The notes beneath the pieces were generated by a model. It was not told the DNA's origin and searched no databases. It saw nothing but the letters and a program-made list of their open reading frames with translations. A DNA stretch of 64,000 nucleotides from Sepioteuthis lessoniana (Eukaryota > Mollusca > Cephalopoda > Myopsida > Loliginidae). The position numbers were made by a program, and so were the translations under genes. Of the stretch, positions 11,311 through 22,988 are shown piece by piece. The stretch covers positions 83,175,301 to 83,239,300 of the forward strand of contig OY757904.1 in assembly GCA_963585895.1 (NCBI GenBank), in the 5' to 3' direction. Within the stretch, counting starts at the first letter, position 1, and each line of letters begins with the position of its first letter.

Positions 11311-11773
11311 TTGAACATGGGAATATACATCTTTCAGATTTTTGAATGTAGCCAGGGAATTTAAGGTATTCGTAATCTAAATTATAAGTCGGAGAAAGTC
11401 AAAATATTAGATTTATGTTACAAAATTCTTTGCAGTTACAACTGGATATTTATTTTTTACATGTTATTCCCCTCATTAATTCGATGTTTTTTTACTTATT
11501 TATTTACATTTTTACGCGCTTTATTTCACTTAATACTTTTTTAACGTAGTGTCTTATTCATTGCAGTCAAAAATCTAAAGCCAGTAATGGTAAGTAAAAT
11601 ATTAGAAAATAGCTTTTGTAGCGGAAAACTTGCTCACTTCCAAGATTTGCGGTGGTCATCTCAAGTGATCAAGTGACAGCAAGCTTCCTTAAAACCTACT
11701 TCAACAGTGCTAACGTCTAAATTGCCTGAATTATTTTATTACAATAGTCATTCTAGGATCTTTGGCACCAGTA
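11311..11773. other. Unassigned gap before the mariner
   Basis: I recognise no gene here. It is AT-rich with short ATTTATTT runs near 11500 and no clear repeat structure. Confidence 0.4.
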
Positions 11774-13059
11774 CAATAAGTTTCCAGACTTTTTTCGTAT
11801 GGGCACTTTTATTGATAGTACACAAATGAAACTCTAGTCCCTTTCGAAGTAATCTCCTCCGGCTGCAATGCACTTGTACCGTTCCAACAACTTCTGGAAG
11901 GCCCCATGGAAGTCGTCTAGTGTGAGCGTGTCAATGACCTTCGTCACAGACTCTTTCATCTCCTCAATTATCTCATAACGACAGCCTCTAAGGTTTTCCT
12001 TGAGCTTAGGGAATAAGCAAAAGTCACAGGTAGCAAGGTCTGGACTATAGCGAGGATGAGGAACTGTCTTGATGCCCATCTTGGTCAAATAGTCAGTGAC
12101 AAGGATAGAGTTGTAGACTGGTTCATTGTCCTGGTGAAAATGCCGCTGACCAGATTTGAAGAGTGCTGGCCTCTTCCGACGGAATCTTTCCTGAACTCCC
12201 TTAAAACCTCAACATAGTATTACTTGTTGACTGTCTATCCAGTGGGAACCCAGTGCATGTAGATCATGTCAGTGCTGTCAAAAAAAGGGATCATCAAAAG
12301 TTTGTGGGTGGATTTGCTCTGTCTGGCCTTCTTGGGTCTGGGAGAGCTAGCATGCTTCCACTGGGAACTCAGTCTCTTGCTCTCTGGGTCATAGCAGTAG
12401 ATCCAGCTTTCATCACAGGTCACCAAAGCATCAAGAACTGCGGGATCTGAATTGATCAGCTCGACCATCTCCCTGCTGTCATGACAATGTCTTTCTTTCT
12501 CATCTTCTCTGAACACCCTTGGGACAAACTTCAGTTCCACGCGAATAATTGTGTGTACAGTTCCCACACTGACATCAAACTGTGCACTTAGACACATGAC
12601 GGTCCTTATCCATGAAATTCTTTATTTGGCCAATCAACTCTGGTGTTCTGACTTCCTTACTCCTCCCAAACCTCTCATCATCCCTCACAGACTCCCTGCC
12701 TTCCTTGAATCTCTTACGCCACTCAAAAACTGAAGCTCGATTCATGCAAGATGGTCAAAAAGCAGTCTGACGCATTCCATACATTTCTGTGGCATTTTTT
12801 CCAAGTTTAAAACAGAATTTTATTGCATATTGTTCTTCTAAAGTGTCCTCACGTCCAGATTGCATTTTTGAAATTCACTAGCTGTGACAATCAGGCTTTA
12901 GTAGTGTGTATTCCAATTTTTGCTATAGCTGTTCATTTGAAGCTGAATCATAAAAATTGGTCAGTCATCTCATAAGATGTATAGCAATAACATACTGAAT
13001 GTTCAAGAGTCTACAACAATTTTAAATACCTGTACAAAAAAAAGTCTGGAAACTTATTG
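11774..13059 (-). mobile_element. Degraded mariner element with 22-bp terminal inverted repeats
   Basis: The left tip CAATAAGTTTCCAGAC (11774-11795 in full) is matched exactly in reverse complement at 13038-13059. TA precedes the left tip (11772-11773), but the base pair after the right tip is not TA, so the target duplication has mutated or the end was rejoined. The 1.29 kb size and single transposase footprint on the minus strand are normal for mariner. It sits about 460 bp downstream of LINE B. Confidence 0.88.
11834..12865 (-). pseudogene. Mariner-family transposase, inactivated
   Basis: Read on the minus strand from ATG at 12865. The N-terminal helix-turn-helix region has an early TGA, followed by FEWRKRFKEGRESVRDDERFG, QFDVSVGTVHTIIR and VTCDESWIYCYDPESKR with the first catalytic Asp. 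KWKHASSPRPKKARQ-type residues, MIPFFDS and MHWVPTG follow. The middle Asp block is scrambled by frameshifts around 12100-12240. The end reads HPRYSPDLATCDFCLFPKLKE with the third Asp of a DD34D triad, finishing ERD-stop at 11834. Transposition would need the continuous frame, so this copy is dead. Related sequences are very common across invertebrates (and as the GVQW3-type genes of vertebrates). Confidence 0.88.
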
Positions 13060-13349
13060 AAGGCCTATTTTGTTATTCATAGAGCACTGCTGCAGATCCA
13101 GCAGAATTCCAGAAGAAATATTCTTCTTAAAGCTCCAGTCCGATTTCAGCATTTTTAAACTTTAATTGTTCGTATTTTATTTATTAATTTATTTATTTAT
13201 TTTAATTTCTGTATGAAATGTCATTTTTTTTTTTTTTCGCATGATTATCTGACATTTGTGTTTTCTCTCAATTCAAATTCTGTTGAATTTTAATGGATTT
13301 TTAATGGTTTTTTCTTTTTACAGCAGCATTTTAAAAAAGTTTTCTCCCT

Positions 13350-13401
<52 letters not shown>

Positions 13402-14685
13402 GTTCGTTACTTCCCAATTTCTATAGATCCCCCTAAAATCTTGTCAATGGAAGGATATTCGCTCACATAGAGAAGTCGTCTCACGGGAGTTGAAAGTGAC
13501 ATGGGTGATGCATCTTATACCCTTGAATTAAAATGTTGGTTTTGTCGCCATATGTGCCTGTCGTCTCAAAATCTATTGCTTTGAAAATGTAATGATCAGT
13601 GAGACAAGCGTTTATCGTACATTTGGCTGCCTCGGCTTTGTTTGGCAACAGAGCGTGAAGTCGAGACTTTGTCAATCAGAGCATATAATTTTTCACTTCA
13701 CCACATTTATATCTTTCTATTTTCTATTAAATTCAATCGGACATAAATCAACCAACATAAATACTATTTTGCCCTCTTTTTTCCTAAACTTCTCATCATT
13801 TCTGTGGTGATCGTTTTTTCAGACAAGAACTAGAGCCGATCTGATTGATTGATTGATTGATTGATCTAATTTGATCTCAGCTGGTTATCTCGAACAGGTA
13901 AATACAGTAGGTTTCAAAAAACTTTATGCAGGATTATTTTTTCTATATGCAATATCTGTACGGACAAAATGGTGAAACATTTTCTTGTTACTAGAGGAAA
14001 TGATGCAATTTCCTGTCAAAGCAAGTTCTCGAAAAAACGGATCAATTTTGGCGCAGTTGTAAACCTAAAATATTCCTATACACGTGTTCTAGAATATTCA
14101 AGAATTCGGGGAAAAACAAAAAATCAAAACACTCGACCACATTTTTTGAATAATTGGGTGTGTTAAAAAAATACGCGGTCACTATCTTCGTTAGGTATTT
14201 GTGGAGCTAACGCACTCGTGCGTGATCCCTCCAAATACTATAAAGTCAAAACATCTAAGGCAAAAGTCAACTTGCACAGACCTGGATAAAGTGGTATGGA
14301 AGACGGACAGCGGCCCATGCTATAGATCTCCTCTCTTCACGACACTGATATTGTCATAATCGAGAACAACGTACTATAGGATTTCGCATCGCATTATTTC
14401 ATGAGTTGCCAGAATGATGTAGAACTCAACGTCAGACTTTATAAGAGACTCCAGCTGCGGCAAGTTACCCTGACACGCTGATAGGGGGTTCGAATTATGA
14501 GTTTTCTCTCCTCTTAAACCGGATACTCTTACCTAGTAAGTATAGTTAATCCTACTATTTTTCCAACGCAAACAGCTTTGTCCACAGTCAGAACTTGTAT
14601 CGCCAGGTCCATATCCTATAACGATCTGCTCACTACTTAGATGGGTAAACATTTAATAACAGCAGCTACTCTAAGTAACCTGAGG
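13060..14685. other. Unassigned AT-rich stretch with simple repeats
   Basis: It contains TTTATTTA runs near 13180, a CCTCT/CT tract at about 13344-13401, a (TGAT)n run at about 13842-13865 and the long hairpin listed separately at 14195-14238. Short open frames (for example 13592-13810) have no family resemblance. No gene is supported. Confidence 0.5.
14195..14238. repeat. Two-tier hairpin
   Basis: The outer arms GTATTT and GGAG (14195-14206, with a GT bulge) pair with CTCC and AAATAC (14229-14238). Inside lies a nearly loopless inner stem ACGCAC/GTGCGT. The structure is more elaborate than chance AT-rich foldbacks. I cannot say whether it is transcribed. Confidence 0.6.
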
Positions 14686-14689
14686 CTGA

Positions 14690-15400
14690 TGTGTCAGACT
14701 AAGAAAGGCTTATTAAATAATGATAACAATTATGATTTTCGCCTCCATATTATATTGCCCAGTCAGCTGAGGCTGTAGAATACACCGACTACTTCTCTGC
14801 AGAGGGGTAAGACCCCCCCCAACGTATGTCCTGGATATGACATTAAACAATCTGATGGTGAGGTTCCAGTAATGCTGGAGCTTTGGGGAATGCCATTTTT
14901 TCCAAGTCCGCTATGGCTCAGAATGGTAGCACCTGATAGGGCCCTATCTATGGGTTAAATAAAACTATACTGCGTACTTATGCTAAACTGAATTGTTTGA
15001 ATTAGAACTGTTTGACTAAATAGAATAGCTTGAAATAGAAATGGTTTTGACAATTAAACTATGTACTTAAATTTAAACTGCATACTTATGCTAAACTGAA
15101 TTGTTCGAAATGGAACTGTTTTTTACTTTGAAACTGTACTTACACTAAACTGAATTATTTAATATAGAACTGTTTTGACTTGTAACTAAGTGTAAACAAG
15201 ATCTATAATCATACTAAACTGAATTGGCTGAACTAGAACTGTTTGAATAAACTGAATAGCTTGAAACAGAAATGACTTTGACCATTAAACTGTGCACTTA
15301 CGGTAAACTGAATTGTTTGAAATAGAACTGACTATTTGTATAAAGCGGATTTTGCGTTTCATAACATACAAAGGTTGATATGCCATAAAACCCAACCAAC
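14690..15400 (+). repeat. Composite dispersed repeat, copy a
   Basis: A leading part (AAGTCCGCTATGGCTCAGAA, CTATGGGTTAAAT near 14900-14960) is followed by tandem units about 60 bp long built on AACTGAATTGTTTGAAATAG and ATGGTTTTGACAATTAAAC (about 14975-15335). It finishes with the shared tail ACAAAGGTTGATATGCCATAA at about 15370. The same head-tandem-tail plan recurs at 20.1, 22.1-23.3 and 34.2 kb. No protein is encoded. It is likely a non-autonomous element using the same 3' tail as the SINEs. Confidence 0.6.
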
Positions 15401-17398
15401 CATCCATATTATAGGATTTAACTAAGTTTTAATTCGTAGATAGCACCCCGTTTCTGACATCTCTTTAGGTTATCCAAAGAGAGTAACCTAACGCAGAATA
15501 TTCGATAGGAAACAGAACAAGTCAATTAATATAACAAAACATCTAATTGTACTCAATTCGAGTAGAGCACTGAGTTCCCTCACAAGCGTTCAAGGAACAA
15601 ACAGAAAAGTTCATACAGCAAAAAGGTGGAAACCACTTACTCTTCAAAGATCTGAGATATAAAAGAGAGAGGCCCCATGTACTCGCTGCTGAGGAGCGAA
15701 CCACTACATCTGCTCTTCTCAAGTCCTGTTCATGAAAGAAACGGATTCTTCGGTTCACCTTGTCATGTGACCAAAATGTACTGTGACAAAGGAGACCACT
15801 CCGTTAAGTCCCCCAACGATATCGAAATATATGATGCCTTATGAAATACGCAGATTAATTGTAAGAGTTGGATACAAGATGGTGATATATCACTCTTACA
15901 AGTGCCTTGAAAAACAATATCTAAATCCAGGCTTTTAACTGAGCACGAACACTAACGAAAACGTGAATACTCTAACTACCGAGCAGGTCCAATTGAATAT
16001 ACCCAAAGAATTTAAATTGCTGAATTTGCTTCAAATAGATCAAAGATGACGGCGGAGATTCGAAAAAGACACTTTCTTTGCGATCAGTCGGGCATGAGTA
16101 AAATGCTCGATAACCACGAGATATACTCATCAATCCAACCCATGGGTCATAAACAGCCATACTAGCCAAAATTATTAACTTATTAACGAATAACAATACC
16201 TTTCTGACAAAGTTCATCTTTTTCGTAAGACAAACCGCACCCACCCTCTAAAGACTCTCCTATTCTGCACCGTTCCTGATGTTTGATAATCAGTTATTGG
16301 AATAAGGGGTCTGGGCGAAGAAAAGGTGATGAAGCCGGTGCATAATGAAAGAATGGAAGAGGTGTGAGGTAAGCAAGTTTCGAGAGAGTTAATATAATAC
16401 AAGCGACCGCCCGGTCCGACGTATATTACTATTATTGATATAAAATGACCACCAGTTGCCAACTTTATAAAAGATACACACGGTGTTGGTAGCTGGCGCC
16501 GGGCCACCCATGTCATGTTAGTATCCCCGGCGGACACTCACAAGAAAAGCCTAAATTATTCACACGGACAATCATCGTTTTCTGTTATGATGGACAGCAG
16601 GGGCTCCTCGCTCCTCTTTGTCTTCGGTGCTGCCGTTTCCACCTCTCTGGCTGCCCGTGGCTAAGCTTCACTCGTCCACCCAATTCTTATCCCTGCCAAT
16701 TCAACTGTTGTTTATAGACAACTGCTCTTCTTCTTCTTCTTCTTCTTCTTCTTCTTCTTCTTCTTCTTCTTCTTCTTCTTCGGCTTTGAACCTTCTTACC
16801 CAACAGATCAGTCAGATTGAACGCTGACTTGGAAGAGAGAGAGAGAGAGAGCCATAGGAATGAGAAGCAATGAGAAGACTTGTAAGATTTTTGCTTCTTT
16901 CACGTTGCACACCCTCCCACTACTCTGTCCGGGCACCCCCTCATACACAGGAACTTCCCTCCTTCTTGCTTGCTTTCTGGTTACTTCCAACAGAAAAGAG
17001 CATAACCGTGCAAACAATGAAGCTGACGTGAAACTCTTCTCCAAGATCTTCTTTGCACAGATCAATAAAAACAAAAGCTACAATGATATTCCTTGCAGCT
17101 GATCGAGGCATCCCAGAAAAGAAGCGACCGAATAGGCTGGGCAGGAGCGAAGGGGTTCAATACCTCCAGTTTTTAGTTTTTCACTCTTTTTCTTCCAATA
17201 CACATACTACAAACATACATAAACGTGCTTATGCACACACGCTGCAACAGATTATCTGACAGAGTATCGAAATAATGGCCGAGAATCGGAGATTCGATTT
17301 ATAATGTAGAATGAATAAAAAATAAGTTGGTATCACAAACCATCGATGCCATAGCAAGTTCGATCCTTGGTGAGCAGGTTTATGCAATACTAAACTTT
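15401..17398. other. Unassigned stretch with a (TTC)n tract
   Basis: No gene is recognised. A perfect 8-bp stem (TTAGGTTA/TAACCTAA) lies near 15466-15492. A polyserine-coding (TTC)n tract runs at 16725-16781, followed by a short GA tract near 16836. Open frames of 90-107 codons on the minus strand at 15972-16537 show no family resemblance and no codon signal that I can judge. Confidence 0.45.
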
Positions 17399-17557
17399 TA
17401 TCAGAATACTAGGGGTGCCTCGGGTGGTGTAATGTTTAGCAAGCGAGATTAGCAAACCTTCACGAGTGAATTCGAGTCTCTTTGGGTCCTCCATTCATAA
17501 GGCCTTGTGCTACATCTAAGCAAAAGGCTTAGCAAATTACTATATCAGAATACTAGG
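17399..17557 (+). mobile_element. Short tRNA-headed SINE with 15-bp target duplication
   Basis: The insert at 17414-17542 (129 bp) is flanked by identical TATCAGAATACTAGG copies at 17399-17413 and 17543-17557. The head GGTGCCTCGGGTGGTGTAAT, with a later AATTCGAGTC, resembles tRNA A and B promoter boxes for RNA polymerase III. The 3' end contains CACATCTAAGCAAAA-like sequence and GCTTAGCAAA, which recurs inverted at 19984-20046. The intact duplication points to a fairly recent LINE-mediated insertion. Confidence 0.85.
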
Positions 17558-17799
17558 AGATTTTGCTGCAGCAGTGTGATGTTTGTAATCGGTATTCGAG
17601 ACCAAATAAAGACAGCGTTTCAATTTCTAATTTTCAAGACACACAAACTTTCATCAGTAAGAAAATTGGCACAACACAGTTTGCTAAATCGAGTATATAT
17701 TCTAAAATGAAATTGTTCTTATGTTCATTTTTCAGACTTTTTATCATTGTATATATCTCATTATTGTTATTCACTAAGTTGTGCTATTTACTAACGCTT

Positions 17800-18035
17800 A
17801 GGAAGCAAGACTCCGTAGCGTAAAGACAAGACTGCGAGATCATACTGTATAAGTTCGAACTCCAGTTGTGCGCTATTACGTTCACTTTCAGTCTAATACC
17901 CTTGGGAAAGACAGGAAGTCTCTTATTCCCCTAACTATATGTCAAATACTACTATTGCTGTTCTTTTACAAGAATAGCTTTGCATCAACCCAGAAAGGTT
18001 GATATGTTATTAAACAAAGAAACCAAACCAAATCT
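17800..18035 (+). mobile_element. SINE with the GTTGATATG tail (diverged head)
   Basis: AGTTCGAACTCCAGTTG near 17850 is a tRNA B-box-like segment. The body then reads TATTACGTTCACTTTCAG, ATACCCTTGGGAAAG and the tail AAGGTTGATATGTTATTAAAC near 17995. The same body order is seen at 43.3, 52.2 and 62.0 kb. The A-box end is degenerate. Confidence 0.7.
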
Positions 18036-18785
18036 AAGCCTCCGCCAATTTACAGTACTTGCTTTCTCCTAGTGGTCACCCATGTACATCTTGACGAAGC
18101 TCATTACAGTCTAACTTCGGTATTCTCGTAAGAACGGCATCTTGCCATTTTACTCTATCTTTCACTATTGCATCACTACTTGTACAACATTCCTCGCATT
18201 TGTACTTTAGAGATTTCAAAAGTGAGACTTAGCGGGCCGCTAAGAATAAGACTTCAGGAATTCGGAAAAAGCTGCAATACATGAAGACACGTTCAAATCA
18301 GAAGTAACTTAGTGAACAGAGAGTGGGCTACACTATGAGTGTCTGGGTAACACGCCTGAGGGTAGATATTCATGTATTGGAGAAAATGCTTCAGTCAACT
18401 AGTGATATGCTTTTACACTGTCTTGTGGTTAGCAAATAAGTAGATAGTAAAAGTTAAATTTCTTTTTTGCCTCACGACGATAGGAAGCAAATGTGTATAT
18501 TCACGACTTTAATTAGAACATTCAACTATATGCTTTTACACCGTCTAGAGATTGTGGGGGGAGTATGTAATTTGGTTATTTCAGTAGATTGCTCTCTAAA
18601 TTATTTCCACCACAAATACAACACAAAACTTTACAATCGCGTGAAAGAAATGGAATAGAACACAACGAACATTAAACAACAAACAATTTAATAAGCATAT
18701 AACAGAATATGAAAACAAATAAAATACATGATGTATAAATGGCCTTTTGGAAAATAAAGTTTGACAAGAAGAGAATAAATTTGTT

Positions 18786-18856
<71 letters not shown>

Positions 18857-19965
18857 TTCTAGAATGTTCTTAAGTATGTTTTTATTGCTTATTTTAAAAC
18901 TAGAAAAAATGTGTATCCTATAAGATAAGCAAATAAATAATAAAATTATAGAAGTGACATTTTTTTTATCAGTGAAAATGATAAATTGTCGGTGTATAGT
19001 ATAGAAATGTATTTCTAACAAAGAAACAAACCGATCACGTGTGACACTTAATTTTGGCCAGAGTGGAAAATACAGAAGTAATACCAGACAATATGGCACC
19101 AAAAAACTCTCTCTCACTATTTGTCGAAAACTACTAGTGGGCCTTCTGTACGAACTAGGAGACCAGACTGTTAAGGCAGGAAAAATAGTCGGCAGGAAGG
19201 TTTCGTCACTCACTTCTTGAATAGCCGATAAGTATTCAAACAGGCAAGAAGCGTCCCAACAAATAAAAATAAAATCAAACGAAAGTCGACTACCAGATTC
19301 TACGAAGTTGAAATTTCAACCCGAGAATTCTGCTGAAAAGATAACTTTACCGAAGACTCAATTGAAATTAAATGAAAATTTAAAAATAGAAGAAAAAATT
19401 CCACCCGTGAACTCTGGTGAAAAAACAACCTTTCAGAAGACTCAAAATTAAATGAAAACTGAAACATTTCGACGAAAGAAAAGAAAAAATACTCAAATTC
19501 AAAGAACTTTGTTTCCCGGACACTCTCTTAGATTAAGTTCCCGAAAATTACTCTAAAATTTGCTAAGCTTTATCTTTTCTATCCCTTTCTTTCTCGTTTC
19601 TTTTGTATAAGATCCTTTTTAAAACTTTATTGTCTGTGTTATTTTTTGAATCAGTACTCGAACTAGAAAACTGCAGAACTTACCGTTTAAAACATACCCA
19701 ATTAAATACTAAATTTAACTTTAGTGTCATTCTCTTCATATTAAATTTTACTTTAAATTCTTTTATATTGCAAATTTTATGATCTTTAAATTCTTTTAAT
19801 AAAGATTTTATGAAGGAATAGAAAGCTTTTTATAAGTATAATTCTAAAGCTTATATTTTTTTTCTAATGGTTTTAATTACTGGTTTCTTAAGAAGTGCAG
19901 CTTATTGGGTTGGCGGAGAAAAGGCTTTTTCTGATCAGAATTCACCGAACTATTTGCCGAATATA
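18036..19965. other. Unassigned; contains a long (TA)n run
   Basis: A (TA)n tract of about 66 bp lies at 18788-18853. The 142-codon minus-strand frame ending there is partly a translation of that tract and is not credible as a gene. Around 19320-19500 a short imperfect repeat (AATTCTGCTGAAAAGATAAC against AACTCTGGTGAAAAAACAAC) is visible. No gene is supported. Confidence 0.5.
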
Positions 19966-20064
19966 ACTATGTATTAAGTAGAGGTAATTTACTAAGCTTT
20001 TTGCTTAGATGTGGCACAGGGCCATATGAAAGGGGCACCCAATGAGACTATGTATTAAGTAGAG
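19966..20064 (-). mobile_element. Truncated SINE with 18-bp target duplication
   Basis: The 63-bp insert at 19984-20046 is bracketed by ACTATGTATTAAGTAGAG at 19966-19983 and 20047-20064. The insert is the reverse complement of the SINE at 17414-17542: the GGGGCACCC head and the ACTAAGCTTTTTGCTTAGAT tail are kept, but the middle, including the B box, is gone. Such short head-to-tail forms can arise by internal deletion or template jumping. Confidence 0.85.
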
Positions 20065-20089
20065 CGGGTGGATTCTCAGTTGTTCAAAT

Positions 20090-20460
20090 TTTTGTGAAAG
20101 AGTGGAGAAGTGTATTGTTAAGAACAATCGTTAGGATGAAGAGACTATCAGAAGCTCAAGTTCTGGGGATATGGAGAGTGTAGAGTACTCGCTCATTGTC
20201 ATTACTTCCAGGTCCACTATGATCCAGAGTGATAGCAACTGTCAGGATCCAATCTATGGGTCAAATTAATCTGTTTAAAAATCATTCGTATTCGATAGGA
20301 TCGTGTAAAAAATATCTTAAGAAGCAATATAAATATCTTAAGAAGCAATATAAATATGGGCATACCACGAACGCGATTCTCTAGCCTCAAGGCATAAAAT
20401 AACCCTGACTAGTTGGCATGCCGTTAAAATCAATCCATCCGTCAACTAATTAATCAATCC
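20090..20460 (+). repeat. Composite dispersed repeat, copy b
   Basis: It shares AGGTCCACTATGATCCAGAG, CTATGGGTCAAATTAATCTG and TTTAAAAATCATTCGTATTC with the copy at 34.3 kb. It has only a short AT-rich tandem middle (two AAGAAGCAATATAAATAT units) and ends in GTTGGCATGCCGTTAAAA. It follows directly on the truncated SINE. Confidence 0.6.
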
Positions 20461-20924
20461 ATTAAAGACTAAAAAAAAGAATGAAAAGATTATCAATAAT
20501 TATTTGAATTATTTATTATTCATTCAAATGTTTCTGATATTTTACGATCAAGAACTTAAAAAGTTAAGCTGTTTGTCTGTTCTATTTACCAGTGTAAGGG
20601 ACAATAGCCCTACCACCGTGCCAGTAGGAGGATTACAGTCTCTAACACTCAGAGAAAATGAAACTTGTAAACCACAGTGTCTTGCGAGAAAGTTTTGATA
20701 GTGAAATTCGACCTAAGCTGTAATCAGACGTGAATAAAGGCATTTTACATGAAAAAGCGGTTTACAGGGAAACGCCAACATTTCTAGGATTAAAACAAAA
20801 TTATAGACAGGAAGAAGTATCAAATACTCTTTGTTCTTTAAACTTTTCTCTCTATTCACCAATTCACCAGAACGAATAAATTTCTTCTGATATCATTCGA
20901 TAACTGGTACTAGAATGAATCATG

Positions 20925-21008
20925 GACGTTCTCTAAATGAATCACAGATATTCTCTAAATGAATCACGGGCGCTTCTAAATGAATTTGGAGAGCGTCCGT
21001 GATTCACT
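20925..21008. repeat. Tandem ~25 bp units with an inverted partner
   Basis: Three successive units built on AATGAATCANGGNCGTTCTC, followed by TAAA, are succeeded at about 20980-21007 by an inverted copy (GGAGAGCGTCCGTGATTCA). The strand can therefore fold with the terminal arm pairing to any of the three units. No coding content. Confidence 0.7.
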
Positions 21009-21928
21009 TTTCAAACTTCACGACATGATAAAAAAATACCAAGAAACAGAAATTCCCAAATGACATAGAATCGTCAGCCAAAAATGCCGAATTACTGAGA
21101 ATGAGACTTGTACATATTAAGGAGGATCAATGGTAACCGATATTACCCATGTCGGCGTATATTTGTAGAGAAGAGGAAAATCTCGTATTTTGGTTTGACG
21201 CGCTATTTAATTCAACACTGAATTTCACCCAATCAGGATGACATATCCTATTCAGCCCGGACCTTCATTTCCGGCTAGCAAAACGGGTGAGCGGCCAAAT
21301 CCACTCTCTTCAGCTTGAGACGGCGACCAGAACAGACGTGCCTCTGGTCGTCCCTGCTTAGCGATGCTTTTTAGCTAAACAAGCCACCCAGTGTGGACAT
21401 CTCACTGTGGCTTTAACACTAGCAGCAGCAGCATGGACACTCAACGAGGGAGGGAACCATCTGATTTATGGATTCTTTACGAGGAATCCCAGTGGAACAT
21501 AAATTAGAAATATACGCATGCCTTCCACAGGCACCACTTCTTGTCACCCCAAAAATTGACTATGTCGATCCGAGCGTCACTCCGCTCTCGACACACAAAA
21601 CTACACGGTGACTTTGAATACTTCCCTCACACGTCCAACAACACGCTGCCATCTCAACATCCCGCTAAGCCATTTCGTCTCAAACATCCAACAAGCCTAA
21701 ACACCACGAGTCTTGCAGCACCAAGAACAAACCATATTCAAAGCTGCAAATAAAAAACCTTCGTTGTTGTGTGTGTTAAAGCATAGTTTCGTAATTCATT
21801 TGTGTTGCCTTAAAAATATAGCGCTAAACAAATAACCATTTCACTCATCGCTATATATTAAATCAAAATAATACCATGCTGTAATGTACAAATTTAGCTC
21901 ACTTTATGCTGGTCACAATGGACTTCCA
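21009..21928. other. Unassigned, moderately GC-rich
   Basis: A 10-bp-class stem (GCGACCAGA with TCTGGTCGTC) lies near 21325-21352. Between about 21200 and 21760 the base composition is more balanced than around it, but the short frame at 21541-21753 has no recognised domain. No gene is assigned. Confidence 0.4.
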
Positions 21929-22026
21929 CTTCTTTCTTGTTCACGTCCTTTCTCTCCATGATGACCGGAATCGCATAACAATTTCATCTTCCCATCGTCG
22001 TGTGGGGTCTTTCTATTAGTCATTAG
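21929..22026 (+). repeat. Dispersed repeat, copy 1 of 2
   Basis: About 100 bp align with 24639-24736, including TCGCATAACAATTTCATCTT in both. The pair is about 80% alike by eye. The matching segment lies inside an unconvincing open frame at 24526-24906, which argues that the frame is not a gene. Confidence 0.65.
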
Positions 22027-22104
22027 TTTTTATTTACTGAGTGTTTTCAATACCATTATAAGCATTACATTTTGTTTGTTCACTTGTTCAAACGAAACAA
22101 TACT

Positions 22105-22404
22105 CTTAGTTTCACCCTCTGGTGTCAGGGTGGTTTTAGTTCGGTCTATTTTTTTAACGGCATATCAACTCCTTATGGGTTATTTAATGTCGAAATTTGA
22201 TTCACTTGTAAATGTTTGATTGTAATCATAACTCTATTTTTAATGTTCTATTGCATTTTTAAATTGTGCTAACTATTTATTTACACGTAGTTATCTAACA
22301 TCAAGTATTCCTATCTAATACAAATAATTTGTGCACAATCGTATGGTTTCAAGTATTCCCATCTAATATGAATAATTGTATGGTTTTAAGGATTCCTATA
22401 TAAT
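22105..22404 (-). repeat. Composite dispersed repeat, copy c (tail side)
   Basis: On the minus strand this begins at the shared tail (GGCATATCAACTCCTTATGG on the plus strand at about 22158) and runs into AT-rich tandem units with the phrase CAAGTATTCCTATCTAATA repeated at about 22301, 22350 and 22388. It is interrupted at 22404 by a LINE fragment and continues at 22982. Confidence 0.6.
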
Positions 22405-22988
22405 AATAATCATCATCATCATCATGTCGTGCCGCCCGCACGGATATTCCTGACCCTCTCTCGCTACTTTTCCCTATCGTTCATCCCCGCCGGCAGGTCT
22501 TCTGGACAACATCCCGTATCTTCACGTAGCTGATGTATGTATGTTCGAGCTAGTCATCCTACTTTTGCTCGGCCATAAGAGGGGGTCCATAGGAGTACAT
22601 CACTTATGAGCTCGTCTCTGCTCCTCCAGCAGTGTCCTGCGTGCCTGGTTCGTTTAACTTGGATAACTTTCGTGATGGGAGGCAGGTGGCCGTATAGTTG
22701 GTGCTTTGTGGGGTGTTGTCGCCAGGACTTGTTTAATATTGCTCGCAACATCCTTGTGTAGTTACCGTCTAGCTTGTTTTCGAGCCGTTTTGTTAGCGTC
22801 CTGGTGGTGCATCCATACAACAGTATCGACACGACCGCTACTTGGAAGAAACTGCGTTTCATTTTATCGGTCAGGTCTGATTTCCGTATGACCGATAGCT
22901 TATCGATAGCTGTCCATGCCTTCGTTAGCCGTATGTCGATGTCTTTTTCAGTTGATGAGACACTGCTTCCTAGGTAGGTGAATATAAT
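22398..22988 (-). mobile_element. 5'-truncated LINE (RT C-terminal fragment) with ATATAAT duplication
   Basis: Between ATATAAT copies at 22398-22404 and 22982-22988 lies the 3' end of a non-LTR retrotransposon on the minus strand. Its translation gives KRSFFQVAVVSILLYGCTT, LDGNYTRMLRAILNKSW, HLPPITKVIQVKRTRHAGHC and LISDVLLWTP. The element ends in a (CAT)n/(ATG)n tail at 22411-22425. It is the post-palm part of the RT protein seen more fully at 52.3-53.8 kb. It landed inside composite repeat copy c. Confidence 0.8.

Noticed and set aside
18785-19213. 142-codon minus-strand frame
   Set aside because: A third of it is a translation of a (TA)n tract (Tyr-Ile repeats) and the rest has no recognisable domain.
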